From Pseudomonadota bacterium (GTDB lineage Bacteria > Pseudomonadota > Alphaproteobacteria > Acetobacterales > Acetobacteraceae), in NCBI GenBank assembly GCA_021818425.1, contig JAKAEC010000016.1, positions 1 to 36,526 of the forward strand: a stretch of 36,526 nt of DNA. The letters run 5' to 3'. The position numbers and the translations under genes were made by a program. Shown here piece by piece: positions 1 to 7,906 of this stretch. Under the pieces are notes generated by a model, which was not told where the DNA came from, ran no database searches, and worked only from the letters and a program-made list of their open reading frames with translations. Positions within the stretch are counted from its first letter, which is position 1, and each line of letters begins with the position of its first letter.

Positions 1-78
1 CTCGAACCAATGCCGCGCCGCGTTCTCGTCGGGAAACAACTCGTTGAAGGCGCGAAGAGACATGGATGAACGGCTCAT
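1..78 (-). CDS. IS1595-family transposase, N-terminal fragment cut by window edge
   Basis: The reverse strand opens with ATG at 78 and reads 26 codons to the window edge without a stop. The fragment contains FNELFPDENAARHWFE. An F-x-x-x-FPDE segment followed by a short helix is typical of the start of IS1595 (ISXO2-like) transposases, just before their CxxC zinc ribbon, which here would lie outside the window. Only 27 bases separate its start codon from the stop of mop on the same strand, so the right end of the element would have to be very short or overlap mop. Whether the element is complete cannot be judged from 78 bases. Confidence 0.55.
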   Translation of the reverse strand, partial: MSRSSMSLRAFNELFPDENAARHWFE

Positions 79-105
79 CGATGCGATACTAAATCTATCT
101 AGTAC

Positions 106-312
106 CTACGCCAAATAGATAGTTCCGGAAGCCTTTATGACGGCATAGGCTATATCGCCTACCCTCAGTACCAGCTCATCCACGGCCACGTTGGTGATTG
201 ACGATGTGATCATGATGCCGCCGCCGTTGTCTACCCGGACATGTGAGGTGGTTGGGCCCTTCGCGACTTCGACAATCTTACCTTGCAGTTGGTTGCGCGC
301 GCTCAGTTTCAT
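106..312 (-). CDS. mop: Mop-type molybdenum-pterin-binding protein (single TOBE domain)
   Basis: This 68-residue protein is one TOBE/Mop domain. It begins MKLSARNQLQGKI and ends VGDIAYAVIKASGTIYLA; the SARN-x-L-x-G start and the YAVIKAS end are hallmarks of molbindins, which assemble into small oligomers and bind molybdate or tungstate in the cytoplasm. The length matches the family (about 68-70 residues). A strong Shine-Dalgarno sequence, AGGAGG, stands just before the ATG. Transcription probably comes through the 124-base gap after secB, which holds two competing hairpins. No molybdate transport or cofactor genes are adjacent; moeB lies 22 kb away. The family assignment is secure; the role as a molybdate store is known for the family and not shown here. 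Confidence 0.9.
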   Translation of the reverse strand: MKLSARNQLQGKIVEVAKGPTTSHVRVDNGGGIMITSSITNVAVDELVLRVGDIAYAVIKASGTIYLA

Positions 313-366
313 TTATGCCTCCTGGTGATAGGTGCCTTTGTTATATTCCAGGAGAGCGGCAATTTT

Positions 367-412
367 GGCATGGGAGGAATCGTTAAGCGATCTCTCCCAT
401 GCCGTCCGGCAT
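367..412 (-). promoter_or_regulatory. two overlapping inverted repeats between secB and mop
   Basis: GGCATGGGAG at 367-376 is perfectly complementary to CTCCCATGCC at 394-403, with a further four-base pairing inside. ATGCCG at 399-404 also pairs with CGGCAT at 407-412. The two stems share bases 399-403, so only one can form at a time. No T-run follows on either strand, so this is not a standard intrinsic terminator. It lies 25 bases after the secB stop and 54 bases before the mop start, inside the probable mop leader. Confidence 0.5.
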
Positions 413-436
413 TTATGATGCGGCTTTGGCAGTGGT

Positions 437-943
437 TCAGGCGTTGGCCATCGGCGTGGCGCTCGCCGCTGCGCGGCGTTGATTCCAGAGCCCAACGAAG
501 TCGATCGGTCCGAGCATAACGGGGGGGAAACCGCCATCGCGCGTGACGTCCGCCAGAATGTTGCGTGCGAAGGGGAAGAGCAGGCGGGGGCATTCCACGA
601 GCAGGATTGGCTCGTGCTGGCTTTCCGGGACGCCGTTTAGCGTGAACACGCCAGCATAATGCAGGTCCGCGATGAACACCACCGGCGGCTTTTCCTGTGT
701 GCCGCCATTGGCCTTGGACGGCTCAATGGTGCCTTCGGCGCGGATGGCTAGCGTTACCTCGAATACGGTTCGCTCTTCCTCGATGCGGCTCACCTGCACG
801 TCCAGGTTTAGGCTGACATGCGGTTGAGTGCGCAGTTGCGTGAAAATGGCCGGCGCCCCTGGCACTTCGAAGGACAGGTCTTTGGTGTATTGAATGTTAA
901 GGATCAATGGTTGCGGCGGCGTGCCGGTCGCTTGTTCGGACAT
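437..943 (-). CDS. secB: protein-export chaperone SecB
   Basis: SecB is a homotetrameric cytoplasmic chaperone that keeps pre-proteins unfolded and hands them to SecA. The 168-residue product shows the family pattern: an N-terminal segment with YTKDLSFEVPGAP, a middle strand region (VSLNLDVQVSRI, FEVTLAI), HYAGVFTLNGVPE, and the conserved VECPRLLFPFARNILADVTRDGGFPPVMLGPIDF near the C-terminus, of which the LFPFAR and GGFPP parts are the most diagnostic. ATG at 943 gives the normal start; an in-frame extension to 1024 is not SecB-like and would run into argC. The gene is divergent from argC with a 67-base shared upstream gap and is followed by mop on the same strand. Confidence 0.97.
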   Translation of the reverse strand: MSEQATGTPPQPLILNIQYTKDLSFEVPGAPAIFTQLRTQPHVSLNLDVQVSRIEEERTVFEVTLAIRAEGTIEPSKANGGTQEKPPVVFIADLHYAGVFTLNGVPESQHEPILLVECPRLLFPFARNILADVTRDGGFPPVMLGPIDFVGLWNQRRAAASATPMANA

Positions 944-1010
944 ATCTGGTTTCCCTGTTTGCGCTGCCGGTGCCCTAGCATGCTGCCCTTGCCATGATAA
1001 GAGTGGCACC

Positions 1011-1922
1011 ATGAGTTCACGCATCTTCGTTGACGGTCAGGTTGGCACGACCGGGCTGGGAATTGCCCGGCGGCTTGCGGCTGCCGGTGGTTTTTCACTC
1101 GTCACCCTGCCCGAGGCTAACCGCAAGAACCTGCAAGCCCGGGTCGAGGCGATGGGCCGCGCGGACCTTACTGTGCTCTGTCTTCCGGACGATGCGGCAC
1201 GCGAGGCTGTTACCATCGCTCCGTCGGGGGCACGGATTCTAGACGCTAGCACCGCCCACCGTGTGGCCGAGGGCTGGGTGTATGGTTTTGCTGAGGCCCT
1301 GCCCGGTCAGGCGGAGAGGATTGCAAGCGCCAAACGGGTCGCTAACCCCGGCTGCTACGCTACCGGCGCCATTGCATTGCTGCGCCCGCTCACCGCTCTT
1401 GGCTTGCTAACGGCGGAGGCGCCGCTCTGCATCAATGCTGTTTCCGGATATTCCGGAGGTGGCAAGGTAATGATCACGGACCATGAGATCACTGGCGGCC
1501 CAGCTTTCGAGCTTTACGCGCTGGGGCTGAGGCACAAGCATCTGCCAGAGATCATGCATTACAGCGGGCTGGCTCGCGCGCCAGTCTTTGTGCCGTCTGT
1601 CGGACACTTTCCGCAAGGCATGCTGGTGTGCATCCCGCTATATCTAGAGCAGCTTACCACGCCGTGCAGCGCCGTGCAGCTGACCGAAGCCTATGCCGAT
1701 TATTATGCAGGAAAGGTAAATATTTTGGTGCATCGTGGTATTTGGGGGGCAAACCTAGATCCACAGGCGCTGAATGATACGGACCAATTGGAGATATTTG
1801 TGGCGGCCAACGAGGAGGCGGGCCAGGTGGTTTTAATTGCGCGGTTGGATAATCTCGGCAAGGGCGCTTCGGGTGCCGCAGTGCAGAACATCAAGTTGAT
1901 GCTGGGGATAGAAAATGGGTGA
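1011..1922 (+). CDS. argC: N-acetyl-gamma-glutamyl-phosphate reductase (type 2)
   Basis: This enzyme performs the NADPH-dependent reduction of N-acetylglutamyl phosphate to the semialdehyde, the third step of arginine synthesis. The 303-residue length is that of the short type-2 ArgC subgroup. Visible features are the N-terminal dinucleotide-binding segment DGQVGTTGLGIARRL, the DASTAHR loop, and the active-site NPGCYATGA with catalytic Cys at about residue 115; GHFPQGM lies further on. The start at 1011 gives MSSRIFVDGQ; an upstream in-frame extension has no family match. The last eight bases overlap the next gene, which suggests translational coupling. An exact 10-base tandem duplication (1661-1680) lies inside the gene and does not break the frame. 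Confidence 0.96.
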   Translation: MSSRIFVDGQVGTTGLGIARRLAAAGGFSLVTLPEANRKNLQARVEAMGRADLTVLCLPDDAAREAVTIAPSGARILDASTAHRVAEGWVYGFAEALPGQAERIASAKRVANPGCYATGAIALLRPLTALGLLTAEAPLCINAVSGYSGGGKVMITDHEITGGPAFELYALGLRHKHLPEIMHYSGLARAPVFVPSVGHFPQGMLVCIPLYLEQLTTPCSAVQLTEAYADYYAGKVNILVHRGIWGANLDPQALNDTDQLEIFVAANEEAGQVVLIARLDNLGKGASGAAVQNIKLMLGIENG

Positions 1923-2466
1923 GGCGCAGCGGCAGGGTGGCTTGCTCTACGCCCTGGGCGGCTTGATGCCCCAGGTTGATCCCACGGCTTGGGTGGCACC
2001 CACGGCGGTCCTAGTTGGTGACGTACGAGTGGGGCCGGGTGCGAATATCTGGTTCAACTGCGTTTTGCGTGGGGATACCAACCCAGTGGTTGTGGGCGCG
2101 CGCACCAACGTGCAGGATGGCACTGTGGTGCATGTGGACCATGACGATTGCCCCGCCATCATCGGCGATGATGTGACCATCGGCCATGCCGCCATCATTC
2201 ATGCCTGCCGACTCGAAAACCGTGCCTTCATTGGCATGGGAGCAACGGTGCTGGATGGTGCCGTGGTAGAAGAAGGCGGGCTGCTCGGTGCGCGCGGCTT
2301 GCTGGGGCCGGGCAAGCGTATTGGTCGGCAGCAGCTTTGGGCCGGCTCGCCCGCGCGCTTAGTGAGGACCATGAGCGACGAGGAGCGCGCGCGCTGGGAC
2401 ATTATCGGACCGCATTACGTGGAGCTGGCCGGACGCTACCGCGAAACGTTCCGGTCAATTGATTAA
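1915..2466 (+). CDS. gamma-carbonic-anhydrase-like left-handed beta-helix protein
   Basis: The 183-residue protein is built of hexapeptide repeats (for example VLVGDVRVGPGANIW and IGDDVTIGHAAII) that fold into a left-handed parallel beta-helix, as in the YrdA/CaiE/PaaY gamma-carbonic-anhydrase-like family. Three zinc-ligand histidines are visible at about H73 (VVHVDHDD), H91 (TIGHAA) and H96 (IIHACRL). The following segment IGMGATVLDGAVVEEG is typical, and a short C-terminal helix closes the protein. It is cytoplasmic, probably trimeric, and its start overlaps the argC stop by eight bases. Many family members have no proven carbonic anhydrase activity, so the reaction remains inferred. The bacterial-type proton-shuttle loop of archaeal Cam is absent, as is usual in this subgroup. 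Confidence 0.88.
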   Translation: MGEAQRQGGLLYALGGLMPQVDPTAWVAPTAVLVGDVRVGPGANIWFNCVLRGDTNPVVVGARTNVQDGTVVHVDHDDCPAIIGDDVTIGHAAIIHACRLENRAFIGMGATVLDGAVVEEGGLLGARGLLGPGKRIGRQQLWAGSPARLVRTMSDEERARWDIIGPHYVELAGRYRETFRSID

Positions 2467-2508
2467 TTATCCTGGAAACCCCAGTGTTATGTACCTAAAT
2501 CATGGCAC

Positions 2509-3123
2509 ATGACCGATCACGAATTTGAGGCCGTTCTAGTTGACGCCGCTTTTGCGCTAGGGGCACAGGTGGGGTGGCTGCGGGTGACGCCGCCAGCGGC
2601 CGCTCGTCATGCGGGGTTGGACCTCGTCCGGGCGCGGCGCTTGGTTCCCTGCACGGGCATCATTCTGAGAACATTCGGCCGCCAAGCCGATGCGGCGGCA
2701 CTCGGTCATGTGACAGAGGGTGGCAATGTAAGGGACAAGTTGTTCGACATTCTGCTGCGCCGTTTCGATTATTTGCAGCGTCAGCGCGCTGGGGTGAAGG
2801 CGCTTATGCGGGCTCTGCCCCTTTGCCCGCCGCTGGCCCTCGCGATTGCGGAGATGAACTTGGTTTCCATGAGTTGGCTGCTGGAAGGGGCAGGCGTGGA
2901 CGCCACTGGCATTGGCGGGGCGCTGAAGGTACGCGGTCTGCTTGGGGTTTGGCTTTATGGCTTGCGCGCCTGGGCGCAGGATGAAAGCCCGGACCTGACT
3001 GCCACTATGGCGGCAGTGGACAAGGCGCTGGCCAGGGCGGAGGATTTGGTAAGGCGCGGTTTGGCTTCACCGCCCAGCCCTGGCGGGTCGGTGTCGCAGA
3101 CTAAGGACGATTCCATTCTTTAA
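2509..3123 (+). CDS. COQ9-family protein
   Basis: The 204-residue product has the COQ9 pattern: the middle segment VRDKLFDILLRRFDYLQRQRAGVKALMRALP and, near the C-terminus, WAQDESPDLTATMAAVDKALARAEDL, each read as family signatures through the F-D-x-L-x-x-RFD and SPDL-x-x-TMAA-x-D elements. COQ9 proteins have a TetR-like helical fold and bind lipid; the eukaryotic member presents ubiquinone intermediates to COQ7. In bacteria the role is usually assumed to concern ubiquinone synthesis but is little tested. The N-terminal helix-turn-helix part is less conserved. It sits 27 bases upstream of a phasin gene. The family call is good; a direct role in quinone synthesis here is inference. Confidence 0.85.
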   Translation: MTDHEFEAVLVDAAFALGAQVGWLRVTPPAAARHAGLDLVRARRLVPCTGIILRTFGRQADAAALGHVTEGGNVRDKLFDILLRRFDYLQRQRAGVKALMRALPLCPPLALAIAEMNLVSMSWLLEGAGVDATGIGGALKVRGLLGVWLYGLRAWAQDESPDLTATMAAVDKALARAEDLVRRGLASPPSPGGSVSQTKDDSIL

Positions 3124-3150
3124 CGCTTTGCCGCGACCGGGAGAAATGCA

Positions 3151-3600
3151 ATGGCCGAGAAAGCTGTGACGACCGATGGAGTCCGCCCCTCCCTCCCAGA
3201 TGCTGGCATGAAGGCGTTTTTCGAGGATATGAAGTGGCTTGTTTTGCTTGACATGGATGCTTTGCTGGCGGTGCATAAGCGTAATCAGGAGGCCCTGGAG
3301 CAAGCCGGTCGTGCGGCGATGGAAGGGGCGGAACTTGTTGTGCGTCGGCATATGGAGATCGTTCAGGAGGTGGCCGCTGGCTTAACGGGTGCTGTGAAGG
3401 ATCTGTCCTTCGGCCGGACGCCTGCCAGCCATATCGCGCGGCAAACGGAGTTGCTGAAGGCGGCCTATGAAAGCGCTGTTGCCAACACCACGGAGCTCGG
3501 CGATTTGATCCAAAGGTCGAGTGCCGAGGCGGTAGGCCGACTGAACGCGCGCTTTTCCGAGGCGATGGACGAGGTGACGGCCTTGCTCGAGAAACGGTAA
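3151..3600 (+). CDS. phasin family protein
   Basis: The 149-residue protein is almost wholly amphipathic helix, with heptad-like stretches such as VHKRNQEALEQAGRAAMEGAE, which is typical of the phasin_2 family. Phasins coat polyhydroxyalkanoate granules and affect granule size and number; some also act as general chaperones. The N-terminal segment MKAFFEDMKWLVLLDMDALL resembles the granule-contact helix of relatives, and a weakly charged C-terminal helix (FSEAMDEVTALLEK) ends the protein. It follows the COQ9-like gene by 27 bases and precedes uvrB by about 40. No PHA synthase or depolymerase is in the window, so the granule role rests on the family alone. Confidence 0.85.
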   Translation: MAEKAVTTDGVRPSLPDAGMKAFFEDMKWLVLLDMDALLAVHKRNQEALEQAGRAAMEGAELVVRRHMEIVQEVAAGLTGAVKDLSFGRTPASHIARQTELLKAAYESAVANTTELGDLIQRSSAEAVGRLNARFSEAMDEVTALLEKR

Positions 3601-3639
3601 GGCTTTCCCCCGGTACCGGCTAGGGTCATATTGCCTCGT

Positions 3640-5811
3640 ATGTCCACCACCATGCTGCCGCCGCTGCCGCTTACTTTTATTCCTGAGAAACAGCCCCAGC
3701 GTGAGCTGCAAAAGCCGCTGCGCGTGGTTTCAGAATATCAGCCCAACGGGGACCAGCCGACGGCCATCGCTCAACTGGTCGAGGGGATCGGAGCGCAGGA
3801 GCGCGACCAGGTGCTGCTTGGCGTCACAGGCTCCGGCAAGACCTTTACTATGGCCAAGATTATTGAAGCGACACAGCGACCAGCCTTGGTGTTGGCGCCA
3901 AATAAAACGCTCGCCGCCCAACTTTATGCTGAGATGAAAAGCTTCTTCCCAGAAAATGCGGTGGAATATTTTGTCTCGTACTACGACTACTATCAGCCAG
4001 AAGCCTATGTGCCGCGCTCGGATACTTACATCGAAAAAGACAGCGCCATTAACGAAACCATCGACCGCATGCGCCACGCGGCCACACAAGCACTGCTGGA
4101 GCGCGGCGATGTGGTCATCGTTGCTTCCGTCTCCTGTATTTACGGTATCGGATCGGTTGAGACCTATTCCAAGATGGTGGTGCGACTAGAAACCGGCGGG
4201 CGAATTGAACGTGACGAACTGGTGAAGGCGCTGGTGGAGCTGCAATACCGCCGCAATGACATGGCTTTTACCCGCGGCTGCTTTCGCCTGCGCGGCGAGA
4301 TCGTGGACATTTTCCCCTCTCAATATGAGGACCGTGCATGGCGAGTATCATTATTTGGAGACGAGATCGAGAAAATTTCTGAGTTTGATCCGCTGACCGG
4401 TGAGCATAGCGCGGTGCTGAATGATATCTCGGTTTATGCCAATTCCCACTACGTTACCCCGCGCCCGACGCTGACCCAGGCCATTTCATGCATCAAGGTT
4501 GAGCTGAAACAGCGCCTGAATGAGTTGACCGCTGCAGGCAAGCTGCTGGAGGCCGAGCGGCTACTGCAACGCACGACCTTTGACATCGAGATGATGGAAA
4601 CTACTGGCGTCTGTAAAGGCATCGAGAATTATTCCCGCTATCTCTCCGGTCGGAACGCGGGCGAGCCGCCGCCCACATTGTTTGAATATTTGCCTAAAAA
4701 CGCCTTGCTGTTCGTGGATGAGAGCCATGTGACGGTGCCGCAGATCGGCGGGATGTTCAAAGGGGACTTTGCACGAAAATCCATCCTCGCGGAATATGGT
4801 TTCCGGTTGCCGAGCTGCGTCGATAACCGGCCGCTAAGATTTGAGGAATGGGAGAGCTTTCGCCCGCAAAGCATCTTTGTTTCGGCCACTCCCGGTCCCT
4901 GGGAGATGGAGCGCACCGCGGGCGTCTTCGCCGAGCAGGTGATCCGCCCCACAGGGCTTGTTGATCCTGTTACCGAAGTCCGACCCGTCGAACATCAGGT
5001 GGATGACCTGCTGGGAGAGATCAGACTGGTGACGAAGCGCGGCGGGCGCGTGCTCGTGACCACTCTCACCAAGCGCATGGCGGAGGATCTTACCGAGTAC
5101 CTCACTGAACAAGGTATCCGTGTGCGCTACCTACATTCGGATGTGGACACGCTGGAGAGGGTCGAGATCATCCGCGATCTTCGGCTTGGTGCTTACGATG
5201 TTCTCGTCGGCATTAATCTGTTGCGCGAGGGGCTGGATATTCCCGAATGCATGCTCGTCGCCATTCTGGATGCAGACAAAGAAGGCTTCTTGCGTTCCGT
5301 CACTTCGCTCATCCAGACCATAGGTCGTGCGGCGCGCAATGTGGATGGCCGAGTGATTCTTTATGCCGACACGATGACCAGAAGCTTGAAGCAGGCCATT
5401 GGCGAAACCGAACGTCGCCGCGCCAAGCAGGTGGCCTGGAACGAGGAGCATGGCATAACTCCGCAAAGCGTGCGTAAAAATATTAGTGAGGTGATCCATT
5501 CGGTGTTCGAGCAGGATTATGTGACCGTGGCGCCGGTAAAGGATACCAGCATGGGCGAGTTCGTGGGCATGGATATTGGTGCCAGCATCGCGGCACTGGA
5601 AACCCGCATGCGCGCCGCAGCAGCGGATCTGGAATTCGAGGAAGCCGCCCGGCTGCGCGATGAGCTTAAGCGGTTGGAAGCGCTACAACTGGGGTTGGAG
5701 CCGCCGCCTGCAACCGGCCGCGCCCATCCCAAGCCAAAAGGCCCGGTACCCATGGGGCCCGGCGGCGGCGGGTACGACACAGCAAAGAGAAGGGGCCGGA
5801 GGCGGGCTTGA
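3640..5811 (+). CDS. uvrB: UvrABC excision nuclease subunit B
   Basis: UvrB is the central helicase-like damage verifier of nucleotide excision repair; it is loaded by UvrA and recruits UvrC. The product shows the Walker A GVTGSGKT (about residues 61-68), the beta-hairpin region around [20 protein letters not shown] that clamps the DNA, the FVDESHVT helicase box, the SATPGPWE segment, the [13 protein letters not shown] and QTIGRAARN helicase motifs, and a C-terminal UVR domain ([16 protein letters not shown]) for UvrC contact. It is about 720 residues, with roughly 25 extra N-terminal residues compared with Escherichia coli. A TTG at 3631 has a better placed AGGG (3622-3625) than ATG 3640, so the exact start is uncertain. 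No obvious LexA-type repeat lies upstream. Confidence 0.98.
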   Translation: MSTTMLPPLPLTFIPEKQPQRELQKPLRVVSEYQPNGDQPTAIAQLVEGIGAQERDQVLLGVTGSGKTFTMAKIIEATQRPALVLAPNKTLAAQLYAEMKSFFPENAVEYFVSYYDYYQPEAYVPRSDTYIEKDSAINETIDRMRHAATQALLERGDVVIVASVSCIYGIGSVETYSKMVVRLETGGRIERDELVKALVELQYRRNDMAFTRGCFRLRGEIVDIFPSQYEDRAWRVSLFGDEIEKISEFDPLTGEHSAVLNDISVYANSHYVTPRPTLTQAISCIKVELKQRLNELTAAGKLLEAERLLQRTTFDIEMMETTGVCKGIENYSRYLSGRNAGEPPPTLFEYLPKNALLFVDESHVTVPQIGGMFKGDFARKSILAEYGFRLPSCVDNRPLRFEEWESFRPQSIFVSATPGPWEMERTAGVFAEQVIRPTGLVDPVTEVRPVEHQVDDLLGEIRLVTKRGGRVLVTTLTKRMAEDLTEYLTEQGIRVRYLHSDVDTLERVEIIRDLRLGAYDVLVGINLLREGLDIPECMLVAILDADKEGFLRSVTSLIQTIGRAARNVDGRVILYADTMTRSLKQAIGETERRRAKQVAWNEEHGITPQSVRKNISEVIHSVFEQDYVTVAPVKDTSMGEFVGMDIGASIAALETRMRAAAADLEFEEAARLRDELKRLEALQLGLEPPPATGRAHPKPKGPVPMGPGGGGYDTAKRRGRRRA

Positions 5812-5868
5812 CGATTGGCACACCCGATAAGCAAAACAGCAAAAAATCGTAACCAGGGGGCTCCTCGG

Positions 5869-6081
5869 ATGAAGAAGGCTTTAAGATGGGGCAGGAACTG
5901 CGCTTTTATTGGTGCTGCATTGGGGATTGTGTTAAGCATTATGGATAATCTGCTGTTGTGGCCACCAACCACCCTCACTCCGTTGGGCGTGAAGTATTTG
6001 ATTGGTTCAATTGCTGTGCCAGCTCTGTTTATGTTCCTGTTGGGGGTTGGCGCCGGGCTTGTATGGAAAACCCCAAACTGA
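5869..6081 (+). CDS. small membrane protein of unknown function, two predicted TM helices
   Basis: A 70-residue protein starts at ATG 5869 with AGGGGG (5855-5860) well placed upstream. It begins with a basic segment (MKKALRWGRN), followed by two hydrophobic helices (CAFIGAALGIVLSIMDNLLLW and YLIGSIAVPALFMFLLGVGAGLVW), and ends almost at once after the second. I recognise no family. It lies between uvrB and the EipB-like gene on the same strand, 57 bases after the uvrB stop. The Shine-Dalgarno sequence and clean two-helix topology argue that it is real; a function cannot be given. Confidence 0.6.
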   Translation: MKKALRWGRNCAFIGAALGIVLSIMDNLLLWPPTTLTPLGVKYLIGSIAVPALFMFLLGVGAGLVWKTPN

Positions 6082-6145
6082 CCTGGTGGCTCTGGCAGAC
6101 AAGCTTGGTTTGACGGCACTGTTGGGCAGGGCATACATGCATGCC

Positions 6146-6958
6146 ATGAAGCTTTCCATATTTGCTTTGCTGGCGGCGCTGGCACCTTTGCCTGCCCTGG
6201 CCAATACTAACCTTGCCAGCCAGCTTACCGGCCAGCACGCGGTTTATACCCTCGTGCTCTCGAAGCTGCGCACGCACGGCATTACAGGTGCCACCGGACA
6301 GATGAGCTTCAACGTGGTGGATGGCTGCACCGGATGGGCCACCAATCAGCATATGACGCTGATCGTGCGCAATGTGGATGGCTCGCTTACCAAATCGGTA
6401 AGCGACTATGTGACCTGGGAAAGCAAGGACGGCAAAACACTGAGTTTTTCGCTAAGCGAGAGCGATAATGACGGTAAGGTGAAGATCGATGATGCCGGAA
6501 TTGCCACTCATACTGGGCCCGATGATAGCGGCGTAATAAAATACACCACCCCCGCCCATACCGAGATGAAGATGCCGCCCGGCACGCTGTTTCCCATGCA
6601 GCATACCGAAGCGCTGCTCGCCGCTGGGCGAGAAGGCAAGAGGTTTATCTCGCCTTTGCTGTTCGACGGTACGACCGCAGACGGCGCGCAGGCTACATTC
6701 GTAACCGTGCTTGGCCATCACGGACCGGAAAAAGGCAAGTGGTCTGCGCTGGATAAATATGCCAGCACTGACGTGGACATTGCCTTCTTCGAACGTAAGA
6801 ATGACGATGAGACGCCGGATTTCCGAACCGCCATGCGCTATTACGAAAACGGCGTAGCCACCGGGCTGGTGTTAGATTTCGGAGATTTTGTGATGACCGG
6901 TAAGCTAACCTCGCTTAGCGTCCCGGCTTCTTCCTGTCCGCAGCCAAAGTCGCCTTGA
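6146..6958 (+). CDS. EipB/DUF1849 family periplasmic envelope-integrity protein
   Basis: The 270-residue product begins with a Sec signal peptide, MKLSIFALLAALAPLPALA, predicted to be cut after ALA. The mature part is beta-rich: HAVYTLVLSKLR, GATGQMSFNVVDGCTGWATNQHMTLIV, and YYENGVATGLVLDFGDFVMTGKLTSL near the end. This matches the DUF1849 family, whose Brucella member EipB is a periplasmic beta-spiral protein needed for envelope integrity. The Cys in VDGCTGW and a C-terminal Cys (ASSCPQP) correspond in position to the conserved disulfide pair of the family. ATG at 6137 would add only three residues. Its 3' end overlaps the convergent transporter gene by 44 bases. Confidence 0.82.
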   Translation: MKLSIFALLAALAPLPALANTNLASQLTGQHAVYTLVLSKLRTHGITGATGQMSFNVVDGCTGWATNQHMTLIVRNVDGSLTKSVSDYVTWESKDGKTLSFSLSESDNDGKVKIDDAGIATHTGPDDSGVIKYTTPAHTEMKMPPGTLFPMQHTEALLAAGREGKRFISPLLFDGTTADGAQATFVTVLGHHGPEKGKWSALDKYASTDVDIAFFERKNDDETPDFRTAMRYYENGVATGLVLDFGDFVMTGKLTSLSVPASSCPQPKSP

Positions 6959-7826
6959 GACCGGTGATTCGTCGTCCTTGTTTCTCATCATTGGTCAACC
7001 GTTCCTCAATCTCCGGCGCGATGGAACCGTGATTGAGCACCGAGACCATGACGATTCCGCCCGCCATGTTGCCGAGCAGGGTGGGGAAGAAAAAGTGCAG
7101 CGCATAGGCCGAAAGCGGTGCACCGCCTGAAAGTACCTCATAGGCAGCCTCGGCTGACCCGGCGATCACGTGCGAGAGCTTAGCCAGCGCCACTACATAG
7201 GTGATTAGTAGTACGATGAGGGGACGGGAATTTGAGGCGCTGGGCAAAATCCAAACCATCAGCGCGATCAACCAGCCAGCGAAGAAGGCGCGCACGAAGG
7301 TGCTGGCAAATCCCAAGGTAATGGCCTTGTTCGCCAGCTGTTGCAAGGCGGGGGTCACGGGGGTCAGAAACAGTCCGGGTGCATGCACCAGTGCGGCAAA
7401 TATCCATGTGCCTGCGATATTCGTGGCGAGCACCACCAGCCATAGACGCAGCGTGTCCATCAAGGTCTTACGGTCGCGCCGCGTGATCAGCGGCAAAATC
7501 GCAGTGAGCGTGCTTTCCGTGAAAAGCTGCTGGCGGGCCAACACCACTATGATGAAGCCAACTGCATAGCCGAAGCTGGCTATCGTGTACCGCCATTGCG
7601 TGTTTGGCAGCCCGGCCAGCAACAGCGCCTCGGTTAGGAAGGAGAACCCCATTGAAAGTCCGGCCGCGAGGCCGGATAGCGCCAGCGCGCCAGCTTTGCG
7701 TTCGAGCTCCTCCTCCCCCTCATTTCTGATGATCTCATGAATCAGGAAGGCGCGGGGCACCGAATGGCGCTCGGCTAGGCGCAACTCGCCATCATCCAGA
7801 TGCTGGAAACTACTATCTTCCGCCAT
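6915..7826 (-). CDS. formate/nitrite transporter (FNT) family protein, YfdC-like
   Basis: This 303-residue integral membrane protein has about six hydrophobic segments after a charged N-terminal region (to about residue 45). The pattern is that of the FNT family: ALALSGLAAGLSMGFSF in TM1, LFTESTLTAI after TM2, and the late segment LAKLSHVIAGSAEAAY, where the His aligns with the conserved central pore His of FocA. The long hydrophilic N-terminus resembles the YfdC subgroup rather than FocA. The transported anion cannot be read from sequence. It starts with GGAGG well placed before ATG 7826, lies 80 bases after a MarR gene on the same strand, and its stop end overlaps the EipB-like gene tail to tail. 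Confidence 0.88.
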   Translation of the reverse strand: MAEDSSFQHLDDGELRLAERHSVPRAFLIHEIIRNEGEEELERKAGALALSGLAAGLSMGFSFLTEALLLAGLPNTQWRYTIASFGYAVGFIIVVLARQQLFTESTLTAILPLITRRDRKTLMDTLRLWLVVLATNIAGTWIFAALVHAPGLFLTPVTPALQQLANKAITLGFASTFVRAFFAGWLIALMVWILPSASNSRPLIVLLITYVVALAKLSHVIAGSAEAAYEVLSGGAPLSAYALHFFFPTLLGNMAGGIVMVSVLNHGSIAPEIEERLTNDEKQGRRITGLKATLAADRKKPGR

Positions 7827-7844
7827 GAATACCTCCAGCTAGAG

Positions 7845-7892
7845 GAAATAGTAGCTCACCTCCTCCGGCGCTTCACGGTTTCATTACTATTT
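7845..7892. promoter_or_regulatory. inverted repeat upstream of the FNT gene, candidate MarR operator
   Basis: AAATAGTA at 7846-7853 is the exact reverse complement of TACTATTT at 7885-7892. The first arm lies 20 bases before the FNT start. The 8-mer GAAATAGT at 7845-7852 recurs at 8428-8435 upstream of the marR gene. Shared half-sites before a regulator and its downstream neighbour suggest a common operator, but this is inferred from two copies only. Confidence 0.4.
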
Positions 7893-7906
7893 AGGTAGGC
7901 CCGCGA

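Noticed and set aside
338-345. GTTATATT, similar to one half of a ModE molybdate-repressor site, upstream of mop
   Set aside because: The second half-site at the required spacing is missing, so the match is likely chance.
894-1010. In-frame upstream extensions of argC (to 894) and secB (to 1024)
   Set aside because: The extensions overlap each other across the divergent gap and lack family similarity; the starts at 1011 and 943 give canonical N-termini.
3601-3639. Possible SOS (LexA) control of uvrB
   Set aside because: No GTTC-N7-GTTC or related repeat was found between the phasin gene and uvrB.
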